Shown here piece by piece: positions 55,674-63,770 of a DNA stretch of 64,000 nucleotides. Source of the stretch: Floricoccus tropicus. Lineage in GTDB: Bacteria; Bacillota; Bacilli; Lactobacillales; Streptococcaceae. A program made the translations under genes and the position numbers. Each line of letters opens with the position of its first letter. Position 1 is the first letter of the stretch. Location of the stretch: contig NZ_MKIR01000024.1 in NCBI RefSeq assembly GCF_001832905.1, positions 186,001 to 250,000 of the forward strand. The letters run 5' to 3'. The notes beneath the pieces are model-generated. The model did not search any database, was not told where the DNA came from, and was given only the letters and a program-made list of their open reading frames with translations.

Positions 55674-58373
55674 TTAAATAAACCAACTTCCTTTTTTATT
55701 ATCTTTTTCGGTTATAGAGTCTGGATTGTATTCATTTTTAATGAGATTTTTTCTTTTTGATATAGTTGTAGATTTTTTTTGTAAATTCTTTTCATCTTTT
55801 TTTACTAAAAATGTATGGCCATTATATACTGTAAATAATGCGATTCCTGAAATTAAGCAAAACCATCCAAGCTTGTATCCTCGAGGAGCAAATTTCATAT
55901 TTATAGTATGTTTTCCTTCTTCTGTCTTAATTTTCATAAATCCTGTTTGTGCTTGTTTAATATCTACTTTTTTGCCGTCAAGTTTGGCTGACCAACCTTT
56001 GTCATAAGGAATGGTAATAAATACATCACCAGCTACTTTACTATCATACGTAATTGTAGCACCGTTTTTTTCAGACTTCACTTGAGTAGGATTTTCGTTT
56101 ATTTTATCAATTGCTTTTTTATAATTTTCAACATTTAGAGCTAAAAGTTGAGTTTTATCGAAGCTAATGTTGTCATTATTTACAACTTTTAGTTTAAATT
56201 CAACATCTGTCGGAACTTCATAGTAGCCTAAATTGAAATAGCTTCCAGTATCATTTGCATTGAATGTATAGCTTTTATTGTTGCAAGATATGGTAATATC
56301 TTTTGACATATCCCCATCAATTGAAATATTTGGAACACGAATATAGAGCTGAGATTTTGCTGGAGCACTGATTCCGTAAGTAAATGATAATTCTTCTTTA
56401 CCTTCTTGCTTGCGTAATGTTACACGATTATCGTTAGATGACACATTTCCGCTAATAGTTTCATTGTTTTTATAAATTTGATTGAAATACTCAAGTTCTT
56501 CGCCTGATAGTCTATTCAAAAAGTTTGTTTGATTTTCAGTTAGATTCTTATCATCAAAGTTAATATCTTCATATCCCTTTTTAACAATAATAGCTGGATT
56601 TGTTACAATAGTGTTTTCTTTTAGATTTTCAAGATCTGTATTTTTAAACCCATATTTAGCTGGCTGAGCATTATTAGTAATATTGTATTTGATAGCAAAT
56701 AAACCATCACCGATTAAAGTATTATTTGGATATCGTAAATTTAAATTTGTACCGTCAGAACGAAAACCTAGTTTGCTTAAGGTACTACTTGATTTACGAT
56801 TTCTAACACTTGAAAATTGAGCAAGTGAGTTGAAATCAAATTTCATACCATCATTAGCTGTGTCAGGTTCTAAGTTATCCATACGATAAAAATCATCAGA
56901 ACGTACTTTGTCAGCAATTGGAAGTAATTTCTTAGTAGCGTTATCATAGTTTTCACGTGATGCATAGACCCATTCATTTTTTAGTCCGTGTATTTGATAA
57001 TAAGTGTTAATACCTATTTCAGCAACTACAAAAAGTGATGCTACTAAAAGAAGATAACTATTAGGTACTAGTTTCTTTTTACGCGCAACTAATAAAAGTA
57101 CATAAGCAAGTAGGAAGAAGATACTTAATAATACGTTGATTGTTTTGACATATGGATATCGACCGCTGGAAATTACAAACATATATCCTAGGAAAACAAT
57201 TATACCTGAATCAATTATCCAACGAATATCTATTTCTTTAATTCGCTTTAAAGTTTCTAAAGCTAAGATAATGATTAACAATGAGAAAACAAAACTATAG
57301 CGATGGAGAAACATATTAGGAGCGTGCATTCCTTGCCAAAACAAATCAAGTTTTTGGAAATAGAAACTTGCTATTATAAATATTCCAACAGCACCATAAG
57401 AAATTTTAGTCCGTAACCTTACTGATTTAGTAAAGAAGAATAAAATTGCAAGAGTTAGTGGAAAGATACCAACATATATAATTGGAACTGATCCATATTT
57501 TGTAGTATCAAAAGAACCTACAAAGTTTTTCGAGAATAAATCAAAAAACCAACTTTTTTCGGTAAATAATTTTGAAACTTTCGTAAGTTCCTCACCATTT
57601 GTTTTTAGATCAAGATAAGCGGGAATTATTGTGAACATAGAAGTTAGACCAGCGAGTGCTGAGGTAACAATAAAGTCACGTGTATTTCTTAATATTTTAT
57701 TTTTATCCGTATCGAAAGTTATTCGAGCTATAAAATAAAGAAGTAAGAAAATTGCCATCATATAACCAAAATAATAATTTTGTATGAATAAGATGGAAAG
57801 AGTGATAAAATATAAAGTTTTTTTGCCGTTATCCATAAGGGTATGCAAGCCCCAGAGAATTAATGGAAATAGAATGAATGCATCAAGCCATGTGATAAGT
57901 TCACTCTGTGCAGTTTGGAAACTCATCAAAGCATATGATGTTGACATTGCGAGAATAACCCACTGAGATAGGGATTTGTACATATTTTTGAAACTTATAA
58001 AGCCTGTAAGTCCCATACAACCAAATTTTAATATAGTAAAGAGATACATTGCATCAGGCATATTTTTAACACTAAAGAAGTAGGTTAAAGGCATGAAGAA
58101 TGACCCCATATAGTACGAGGCAAACGCTTTAATATTTAGTCCTAATCCACTTGTAAATGTGTATAAAAAACCCTTTCCGTTATGCATTAAATTTCTGTAT
58201 AGGACATGTGCGTTGACGTACTGGTGATAAGCATCACTAGCAAGTGTCGTTTTTTCACCGCCCCAAGATACTCCAAAGATAGCATATATTATGATCATAA
58301 TAATCGCTGGAATGAAGAAACTAGCAGGCAATGAATACTTGTTTTCTTTAATAAAATTTTTAACTTTTTTCAT
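55674..58373 (-). CDS. YfhO-family membrane protein
   Basis: Integral membrane protein of 899 aa of the YfhO family, whose Bacillus member is linked with CsbB/GtcA-type glycosylation of lipoteichoic acid. About 12-13 helices fill the first 450 residues; the first outside loop has TTLASDAYHQYVNAHVLYR with the acidic GT-C-like Asp. A large outside domain (about 455-830) and a final helix (WFCLISGIALFTVY) follow, then a Lys-rich tail. A TTG at 58403 is in frame, but ATG 58373 gives the KKVKNFIKENKYSLPASF start typical of homologues. There is no RBS; TATAAT lies six bases before this ATG. Confidence 0.82.
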   Translation of the reverse strand: MKKVKNFIKENKYSLPASFFIPAIIMIIIYAIFGVSWGGEKTTLASDAYHQYVNAHVLYRNLMHNGKGFLYTFTSGLGLNIKAFASYYMGSFFMPLTYFFSVKNMPDAMYLFTILKFGCMGLTGFISFKNMYKSLSQWVILAMSTSYALMSFQTAQSELITWLDAFILFPLILWGLHTLMDNGKKTLYFITLSILFIQNYYFGYMMAIFLLLYFIARITFDTDKNKILRNTRDFIVTSALAGLTSMFTIIPAYLDLKTNGEELTKVSKLFTEKSWFFDLFSKNFVGSFDTTKYGSVPIIYVGIFPLTLAILFFFTKSVRLRTKISYGAVGIFIIASFYFQKLDLFWQGMHAPNMFLHRYSFVFSLLIIILALETLKRIKEIDIRWIIDSGIIVFLGYMFVISSGRYPYVKTINVLLSIFFLLAYVLLLVARKKKLVPNSYLLLVASLFVVAEIGINTYYQIHGLKNEWVYASRENYDNATKKLLPIADKVRSDDFYRMDNLEPDTANDGMKFDFNSLAQFSSVRNRKSSSTLSKLGFRSDGTNLNLRYPNNTLIGDGLFAIKYNITNNAQPAKYGFKNTDLENLKENTIVTNPAIIVKKGYEDINFDDKNLTENQTNFLNRLSGEELEYFNQIYKNNETISGNVSSNDNRVTLRKQEGKEELSFTYGISAPAKSQLYIRVPNISIDGDMSKDITISCNNKSYTFNANDTGSYFNLGYYEVPTDVEFKLKVVNNDNISFDKTQLLALNVENYKKAIDKINENPTQVKSEKNGATITYDSKVAGDVFITIPYDKGWSAKLDGKKVDIKQAQTGFMKIKTEEGKHTINMKFAPRGYKLGWFCLISGIALFTVYNGHTFLVKKDEKNLQKKSTTISKRKNLIKNEYNPDSITEKDNKKGSWFI

Positions 58374-58379
58374 GACTTT

Positions 58380-58388
58380 ATTATAGCA
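58380..58388 (-). promoter_or_regulatory. Extended -10 directly before the YfhO start codon
   Basis: On the - strand TG-C-TATAAT ends six bases before ATG 58373, so transcription would start at or next to the A of the start codon, giving a leaderless mRNA. TTGAGT lies 19 bp upstream of the -10. Confidence 0.6.
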
Positions 58389-58440
58389 GAATTTGTTAAT
58401 CAATACTCAAAATTATTGATAGAATAAATAAAAAAATATA

Positions 58441-58463
58441 ACTAGTTGACAATACAAACTAGT
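58441..58463 (+). repeat. Direct repeat copy 1 in the PadR-cluster promoter
   Basis: A 23-base element that begins ACTAGTT, contains AATACAA and ends ACTAGT. It covers the -35 box and recurs at 58484 with 20 of 23 positions the same, 43 bp (four helical turns) downstream. Confidence 0.78.
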
Positions 58464-58473
58464 GTGGTATTAT
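58446..58473 (+). promoter_or_regulatory. Promoter of the PadR/HAAS-like cluster
   Basis: Perfect TTGACA (58446-58451), 16-bp spacer, TATTAT (58468-58473) with TG extension at 58465. It is flanked and overlapped by the repeated ACTAGT elements. Confidence 0.8.
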
Positions 58474-58488
58474 CTAGTTAGCAACTAG
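58474..58488. promoter_or_regulatory. Operator-like inverted repeat at the start site
   Basis: CTAGTT-AGC-AACTAG, a perfect inverted repeat immediately after the -10 box. A dimeric repressor such as the PadR protein of this cluster would block initiation here. Confidence 0.65.
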
Positions 58489-58506
58489 TTGGTAATACAA
58501 AGTAGT
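58484..58506 (+). repeat. Direct repeat copy 2 in the PadR-cluster promoter
   Basis: Begins ACTAGTT, contains AATACAA and ends AGTAGT; differs from copy 1 at three positions. It lies in the leader, downstream of the start site. Confidence 0.75.
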
Positions 58507-58549
58507 GGATGAAAAATTTGTAATTAAAAATGCTTAGGGAGAAAATCTA

Positions 58550-59395
58550 ATGGAAAGAAAATATGTAGATAAGGTTATTGCTGAGAATGCAGACCTTCAA
58601 AAGAAACTTAACAAAGATAATTCAAAGTATTATGATAAGCTGTTGCTTTATGTAAGATTGACAAGTTTGACAAAAAATGAAGAAAAGATAGAAGAAATAT
58701 TATTGGGAATTTTACAAGATATTCTGGAAGCTCAAAATGACGGAATAGATGCAGAGGCCTTCTTTGGTAAAAATCCCAAGGAAATTGCGGATGAAATTCT
58801 CGAGAATGTACCTAATGCAGGATTAGCCTGGTTGAAATTTTGGGTATTTGCATTTGGAGTGTATGTATTTGTAGGGCTATTTATGAGTCTAGTATCAGTG
58901 GATGGAAAAATTGACCTAGGTAATATTATAATTTCTGGTGTAGCAAGTATATTGCTAATTTATGTTGGTTTTTATGTATTTGGTAAGAGCGTTTATTATT
59001 ACAAATCAAAATTTGCAGATATTATTGTTTGGTTAATTGCTACATTAATTTTTACTTCATTCATACTATTGACAGCTTTTATAAAAACTCCTTTCGTGGT
59101 TTCAACAGGTGGAATGTTAGGAATTGTTTTGATAATTATTATGTATGGAATGTCTATCTACTTTTATATTAAAGCAAGTAACAAAGAGGTGTGGAAACCG
59201 TTTGTTCCTATGATAACTGGAGTAGCAATTTTAGGAGTAGCGATGAGACTACCAATTTTCTCTAATTTTTTCAATACAAAAACAGGAATAGTAACTGTTG
59301 GTGTTGTAGTAGGAATCTTATGGGTTGTACAAATAATTTTAAATTTACTTTTTGTAAAAAAAGAAGAAAAAATGATAAATAATAAACTACATTAG
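58550..59395 (+). CDS. HAAS-like membrane protein A (PadR-linked)
   Basis: Protein of 281 aa: a helical cytoplasmic N-terminus (1-85) and six membrane helices (about 93-275). The N-terminal block ILQDILEAQNDGIDAEAFFG followed by KNPKEIADEIL recurs in the two proteins encoded downstream and resembles the HAAS/DUF1700/DUF1129 group, which commonly accompanies PadR regulators. Exact family is not certain. No catalytic motif is visible; roles in envelope stress or sensing are only guesses. RBS AGGGAG. First gene after the repeat-rich promoter. Confidence 0.78.
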   Translation: MERKYVDKVIAENADLQKKLNKDNSKYYDKLLLYVRLTSLTKNEEKIEEILLGILQDILEAQNDGIDAEAFFGKNPKEIADEILENVPNAGLAWLKFWVFAFGVYVFVGLFMSLVSVDGKIDLGNIIISGVASILLIYVGFYVFGKSVYYYKSKFADIIVWLIATLIFTSFILLTAFIKTPFVVSTGGMLGIVLIIIMYGMSIYFYIKASNKEVWKPFVPMITGVAILGVAMRLPIFSNFFNTKTGIVTVGVVVGILWVVQIILNLLFVKKEEKMINNKLH

Positions 59396-59412
59396 AAGGG
59401 GGCTGGACAGTC

Positions 59413-59727
59413 ATCAAACAAACACAAATTTTAAAAGGAGTTCTTCAGGCAGCAGTTCTTTCGGTCATCAAAAAGAAAAAAGTTTATGGCTATGAACTAG
59501 TAACGAGTTTACAAGAAGAAGGTCTGGAAGTTGTTGGGGGGACAGTATATCCTTTACTTCAAAGACTTGAAAATCAAGGAATGATAGTTGGTGAAATGGT
59601 ATCAAGCCCTGATGGACCAGATAGAAAGTACTTCTCTATTACCGATATTGGGCTAGATTATCTAGAAGACTTTTCAAGAGAATGGGCAAACATTCAAGAA
59701 ATTATGGATAGGATGTTAGGAGAATGA
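59413..59727 (+). CDS. PadR-family regulator, apparently starting at ATC
   Basis: The frame encodes about 104 residues of a complete PadR protein: KQTQILKGVLQAAVLSVIKK, VYGYELVTSLQEEGLEVVGG, TVYPLLQRLENQGMI and RKYFSITDIGLDYL, i.e. winged HTH plus C-terminal dimerisation helix. Between the in-frame stop at 59383 and this conserved start there is no ATG, GTG or TTG. The first usable table-11 codon is ATC 59413, ten bases after AGGGGG (59397-59402). The first canonical start inside would give only about 49 residues and lose the HTH. No internal stop. Translation from a weak start would keep the repressor low. It probably binds the repeats at 58441-58506. Confidence 0.78.
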   Translation: MKQTQILKGVLQAAVLSVIKKKKVYGYELVTSLQEEGLEVVGGTVYPLLQRLENQGMIVGEMVSSPDGPDRKYFSITDIGLDYLEDFSREWANIQEIMDRMLGE

Positions 59728-59728
59728 T

Positions 59729-60367
59729 ATGGATAAGAATTTACAAGACCTAAAAAGAAAAATTGAAGAGTTAGAAATGGGATTAAGCTATGAAAATTTA
59801 TTATATTTTAATGCGATAAAAGGCTATCTTCAACTACTATCAACAAAGGATGAATTATCAACTGCTGAGATTTTATATAGCATAGGAAGTGATATTAAAG
59901 AAGCTCAAAATAACGGTCAAACGGCTGAAGAGTATTTTGGTAGTCAACCAGAAGAATATGCTAAAGAAATTGCAAGGGAACTACCCAATAAAAAAAGATT
60001 TAATATGATACTTGGATTTGCTCCGATTTTTGCCTATCTTATTGGTGTTTTACTAACCTCAAAAGAAATTAATCTATTGGATTTCTTTGGATTCGCCTTG
60101 TTACTGCTCTGTATTTTTCTGCTATATAAGTTTATTTTTAAAAAAGCAATATTTCTGAAGAAAGGGAAACTAATATTTTTAGCTATTATTTTATGGATAG
60201 TATTATCATTAGTATTGCTTTTTATCTATATATGGTTTACAAAACTAACACCAGATATTTGGGTAATAAAGAATCCAAAGAGTATTTCAATCTATCTAAT
60301 AATCACAATATTCATTGTTTATCTAGTTTGGGGATGGTTCAAAGATAATAAAAGAAAGAGGAAATGA
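59729..60367 (+). CDS. HAAS-like membrane protein B
   Basis: Protein of 212 aa: N-terminal helical domain (1-90) with SDIKEAQNNGQTAEEYFG then SQPEEYAKEIARELP, homologous to proteins A and C, and four membrane helices (about 92-205), basic C-terminus. Start is one base after the PadR stop; AGGAG (59719-59723) inside the padR end serves as RBS, so the two are translationally linked. Function unknown; co-regulation with PadR is implied. Confidence 0.78.
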   Translation: MDKNLQDLKRKIEELEMGLSYENLLYFNAIKGYLQLLSTKDELSTAEILYSIGSDIKEAQNNGQTAEEYFGSQPEEYAKEIARELPNKKRFNMILGFAPIFAYLIGVLLTSKEINLLDFFGFALLLLCIFLLYKFIFKKAIFLKKGKLIFLAIILWIVLSLVLLFIYIWFTKLTPDIWVIKNPKSISIYLIITIFIVYLVWGWFKDNKRKRK

Positions 60368-60369
60368 CC

Positions 60370-61047
60370 GTGGATAGAGAAGAATTTAAAGAAAAGTTAA
60401 CTGGGAATAATAAGAAATTTTTCAATGAGATTGAAGAATATTTGATGTCTAATGACGGTCTTGATAGATTTGCAATCAATGATTTTTTATCAAGCTTACA
60501 AATGGATATACTCGATGCACAACAAAATGGGAAATCTGCTAAAGAATTCTTTGGAGCAGATGCTTTAACTTATGTAAAGGATATTGAATCAACATTACCA
60601 AAATCAAGTAAGAGCGAAAAAATAAACAATATTTTAATTTCATTAGGAGTATGTTTGTTTTTCTTAGTTTTATACCTATTTTTACATTTATTTATAATTG
60701 GTGAAAATAATGTTGGTCTACTCCAAATTGCATTGTTGATAATTTTACTTTATATATGGTGGTTCTGTGATAGAAAACTTACAAGAACAACAACTTTTAA
60801 ATCAAAAAGGGCAAAAAATATTGCCGAGAAAGTATCTGAAGCTATTTTGATTATCCCTATGTTTTTTGGTAACTATCTTCCAAAAGGATATGTCATTAAT
60901 TTAACTATTTACGGAAAACTTGGTCTTATTTTAGGTTGTATTGTAATGTTAATTTTGATTTTTAAAGCTTTAAATTACTTCGATAATAAAGAAAGAAGGG
61001 AGAAAGGTAGACCGCTTCTTGATAATGGAAAAAAAGAAAAGCCTTGA
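60370..61047 (+). CDS. HAAS-like membrane protein C
   Basis: Protein of about 225 aa with the same layout: N-terminal domain including MDILDAQQNGKSAKEFFG and ADALTYVKDIESTLP, then four membrane helices (about 90-210) and a Lys/Arg-rich end. ATG 60364 overlaps the previous stop, but GAGG at 60358-60361 is better placed for GTG 60370. Last gene of the cluster; its stop lies inside a hairpin shared with the convergent genes. Confidence 0.76.
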   Translation: MDREEFKEKLTGNNKKFFNEIEEYLMSNDGLDRFAINDFLSSLQMDILDAQQNGKSAKEFFGADALTYVKDIESTLPKSSKSEKINNILISLGVCLFFLVLYLFLHLFIIGENNVGLLQIALLIILLYIWWFCDRKLTRTTTFKSKRAKNIAEKVSEAILIIPMFFGNYLPKGYVINLTIYGKLGLILGCIVMLILIFKALNYFDNKERREKGRPLLDNGKKEKP

Positions 61048-61061
61048 TTTACAAGACTTTT
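61030..61061 (-). terminator. Terminator of the HAD-sda operon, overlapping the ASCH stop
   Basis: On the - strand AAAAG(T)CTTG pairs with CAAG(G)CTTTT around AAAT or similar, followed by CTTTTTTT. The stem covers the last codons of both convergent genes; on the + strand the tail is poor. Confidence 0.65.
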
Positions 61062-61499
61062 AAAACTTTAAAATATTCAGTTACAACTAAATCATCTTCT
61101 GAGAACTTGGTCCCCATCTCACGCGCTATATTTTCAAAAAATGCTTGGTGAACTGAACGCCAATAACCTAAAGATAAATCACCTTCGCCTTCAGCTTGGG
61201 CGATTTTTTCATCTACTTCCTTGTATGGCTGAATAATTACATAAGTATTTATAGCTATAACAATAGGATTTCCAGCACCATCAGTAATCAAGTTAACATC
61301 TTTATTAGTTGGAAGTTCTTCATTTTCATATAGGTAAGCTGGATGGTAGCTAGAAGTTGCCCATTTTTTACCTTCGACAACAAGTTTTACGAGCTCATCA
61401 GGTAGTCCATACAGAGCGTGGATATTCCTTATATTCAGGATAAAGAGTATCAAAGTCATCCCAAATATCTTTAATTAACTTTTCCATATTATTTTCCAT
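61049..61499 (-). pseudogene. ASCH-domain protein, frameshifted
   Basis: Two frames together make one ASCH protein (RNA/nucleotide-binding fold) of about 145-150 aa. Frame 1 starts at ATG 61499 after AGGAG and reads MENNMEKLIKDIWDDF...PEYKEYPRSVWTT, then stops near 61400. Frame 2 continues YGLPDELVKLVVEGKKWATSS to the normal end (GDLSLGYWRSVHQAFF, VVTEYFKVLKVL). Joining the frames as VWT-YGLPDEL restores the family pattern W-x-(F/Y)G-x-PDEL. Loss of about eight bases at a TATGGACT-type repeat would explain it. Downstream in the sda operon. A sequencing error is the main alternative. Confidence 0.75.
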
Positions 61500-61514
61500 G
61501 ATAGTTTATATCTC

Positions 61515-62393
61515 CTACTTATCAGAGCCGAAAATCTCTTCCATCAAACGTTCACCAGTAGGAGTCTTAGCAAGTCCACCTTCTGCGGTTTCACGAAAGG
61601 CTGAAGGCATAGCAGTCCCAACTTGGTACATTGCTTGGATAACTTCATCTGTCGGAATTTTAGACTCAATTCCAGCTAGTGCCATATCGGCTGCGACAAA
61701 AGCAAAACTTGCACCCATAGCGTTTCTTTTAACACATGGAACTTCGACAAGCCCAGCAACTGGGTCACAAATTAATCCCAGTAAATTTTTAATGACAAAA
61801 GCAACTGCTTGGGAAGCTTGAAAGGCAGTTCCACCTGCAGCTTGAACAAGAGCAGCAGCAGCCATTGCGCTTGCTGAACCAACTTCAGCCTGACAACCAC
61901 CTTCTGCACCACTAATTGATGCATTATTGGCAATTACAAGACCAAAGGCTCCTGCGGTAAAAAGAAAATCTATTTGTTGCTCATGACTTAAATCAAGTTT
62001 ATTACTAGCAGATTCAAGGACAGCAGGAACACAACCAGCAGAACCGGCGGTAGGAGTTGCACAAACAAGCCCCATCTTAGCATTAAGTTCATTAACAGCC
62101 ATAGCGTTTCTGACTGCACTTAAAATAGTAGAATCTGATAATCCCTTACCTGATTTTATATAGTCGTCCATTTTTAGGGCATCTCCACCAGTAAGTCCAG
62201 TGGCTGATTTTGTAGCAGTTAATCCGTCAACGACAGAATTCATCATAACCTCAAGGTTATATTGCATCATTGATATTATTTCTTCTCTTGTTCGACCAGT
62301 TACCTCTATCTCAGTGGCAATCATTAGCTCAGAAATATTGCCATTGTGATTTGTATTAGCTTGGTCAACAAGCTCTTTTATTGAATAAAACAT
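61515..62393 (-). CDS. sdaAA: L-serine dehydratase, iron-sulfur dependent, alpha subunit
   Basis: Subunit of 292 aa of the oxygen-sensitive [4Fe-4S] serine ammonia-lyase converting L-serine to pyruvate and ammonia. Cluster and active-site Cys lie in CATPTAGSAGCVPA (about 137-150), SGAEGGCQAEVGSA (about 183-196) and GLICDPVAGLVEVPC (about 222-236). RBS GGAGA on the - strand. Eight bases after sdaAB; both are needed for the enzyme. Confidence 0.94.
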   Translation of the reverse strand: MFYSIKELVDQANTNHNGNISELMIATEIEVTGRTREEIISMMQYNLEVMMNSVVDGLTATKSATGLTGGDALKMDDYIKSGKGLSDSTILSAVRNAMAVNELNAKMGLVCATPTAGSAGCVPAVLESASNKLDLSHEQQIDFLFTAGAFGLVIANNASISGAEGGCQAEVGSASAMAAAALVQAAGGTAFQASQAVAFVIKNLLGLICDPVAGLVEVPCVKRNAMGASFAFVAADMALAGIESKIPTDEVIQAMYQVGTAMPSAFRETAEGGLAKTPTGERLMEEIFGSDK

Positions 62394-62401
62394 TATCTCT
62401 C

Positions 62402-63073
62402 CTAGTTGAAAAAGTTGACATTTAGTATATGTGGTAGGTTTCTAATGGCTTCCACAACATCTCCAATATCCTGTGAATCAAGTTCAATAATTACGATTGC
62501 CTTTTCTCCTGCGCTCTCACGAGTTAGGTTCATCTGTGCAATATTAATTTTCTTTTTCGAAAGAAGATCAGTGATATTTGCTACAACTCCTGGGACATCT
62601 TCATTTACAATGATTAGTGTAGGAGTATTCATGCTTAGGGCAATGTCAAATCCATTTAGCTCTGTAACTTGGATGTTTCCCCCACCAATAGAAATTCCAG
62701 TAATTGACGTAGTTGAATTATCATTATGAATTACAATTTTCGCAGTATTAGGATGACTTGTTTTACCTTCGCGGTCGATTACCCAAGAGACTTCCATACC
62801 TTGCTCGTGAGCAATTTTTAAAGATTCGGGAATGCGTTTGTCATCGGTATCCATTCCCAAAAGACCAGCCACAAGTGCAATATCAGTACCGTGCCCTTTG
62901 TAGGTCTTGGCAAAACTTTGGTAAAGATGAATTTCAACCTCTTTTGGAGTAGTTCCAATGATTGATCTTACGATTCGGCCGATTCTTACAGCACCAGCGG
63001 TATGAGAAGAGCTCGGTCCAACCATGACGGGGCCAATGATATCAAATACACTTTTAAATTTTACGTTTTTCAT
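62402..63073 (-). CDS. sdaAB: L-serine dehydratase, iron-sulfur dependent, beta subunit
   Basis: Regulatory/structural subunit of 223 aa. The N-terminal SDH beta domain has DIIGPVMVGPSSSHTAGAVRIGR (about 11-33); a C-terminal ACT domain (about 150-223, TLIIVNEDVPGVVANITDLL) probably senses serine or another amino acid. The gene starts three bases after the HAD gene stop, so the trio is one operon. Confidence 0.94.
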   Translation of the reverse strand: MKNVKFKSVFDIIGPVMVGPSSSHTAGAVRIGRIVRSIIGTTPKEVEIHLYQSFAKTYKGHGTDIALVAGLLGMDTDDKRIPESLKIAHEQGMEVSWVIDREGKTSHPNTAKIVIHNDNSTTSITGISIGGGNIQVTELNGFDIALSMNTPTLIIVNEDVPGVVANITDLLSKKKINIAQMNLTRESAGEKAIVIIELDSQDIGDVVEAIRNLPHILNVNFFN

Positions 63074-63076
63074 TAC

Positions 63077-63700
63077 TTAAAATAACTCCAATAATTCTTT
63101 CGGATTTTCAATGATAAAGTCCGCACCGGCAGTCTTAAGCTCCTCATAGTCACCAAAACCATAAAGCACACCGACAGTTTTGACATCATTTTCTTGACCA
63201 CCCACGATATCATAATTTCTATCGCCAATCATGACACTGTCTTCTTTACTTGCACCAGATTTATCCATAGCCTCAGCAAGAACTAAGGTTTTAGTAAATT
63301 TACCCTTACCACTTCCAGTGATTCCATCCACGAAGTCATTCATTTTAAAAGCCTCGAATGTCTTAATGGCTACAGGTTCATTTTTACTGGTTGCAACATA
63401 AACTTTTTTCCCAGCTTGGCGAAGCATTTTCATTGTTTCCAAGATTTGAGGATAAATCTCTGCTTCGAACATCCCTTGCTTACCATAGTATTCACGGTAT
63501 GTTTTGATAGCAAGTTCTGCAAATTCAGAATCTCCTAGTTTACTAAAAGTTGCTTCTAAGCTTGGACCGATGAAAGAGGTCAAGGTAGCATCATCAGGTG
63601 TTTCCATTCCTAACTTATCAAATGTATATCTAAAGGCATTTTTTATTCCAGGTTCACTGTTTATAATTGTTCCATCTAAATCAAAAAAATAGTTTTTCAT
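63077..63700 (-). CDS. HAD-family phosphatase (phosphoglycolate phosphatase-like)
   Basis: Cytosolic HAD hydrolase of 207 aa. Motif I is FFDLDGTI with nucleophile Asp7, motif II is VATSKNE (Thr/Ser about 103), motif III Lys precedes, and motif IV is MIGDRNYDIVGG (about 157-168). The cap domain is the helical type of the Gph/PgmB subgroup. Substrate unknown; lactic acid bacterial homologues are annotated as phosphoglycolate phosphatase or nucleotidase. AAAGGAG lies ten bases before the start. First gene of the HAD-sdaAB-sdaAA unit. Confidence 0.88.
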   Translation of the reverse strand: MKNYFFDLDGTIINSEPGIKNAFRYTFDKLGMETPDDATLTSFIGPSLEATFSKLGDSEFAELAIKTYREYYGKQGMFEAEIYPQILETMKMLRQAGKKVYVATSKNEPVAIKTFEAFKMNDFVDGITGSGKGKFTKTLVLAEAMDKSGASKEDSVMIGDRNYDIVGGQENDVKTVGVLYGFGDYEELKTAGADFIIENPKELLELF

Positions 63701-63733
63701 GTGAGTATATCTCCTTTAATTAACTATAGAGTT

Positions 63734-63762
63734 AGTTTACATTCTTTTAACTTAATTGTAAA
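63734..63762 (-). promoter_or_regulatory. Promoter of the HAD-sda operon
   Basis: On the - strand TTTACA (63762-63757), 17-bp spacer, TAAACT (63739-63734). The boxes lie in an inverted repeat GTTTACA-N15-TGTAAAC. Confidence 0.65.
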
Positions 63763-63770
63763 CGTATTGG
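63756..63770. promoter_or_regulatory. Possible cre site (CcpA)
   Basis: TTGTAAACGTATTGG fits WTGNAANCGNWNNCW except for the last two defined positions. It overlaps the -35 box of the HAD-sda promoter, where CcpA would repress. Confidence 0.4.

Noticed and set aside
55633..55686. 18-residue N-terminal extension of the second GT-C protein
   Set aside because: ATG 55632 has a clear AAGGAG; the extension would reach into the end region of the upstream gene without support.
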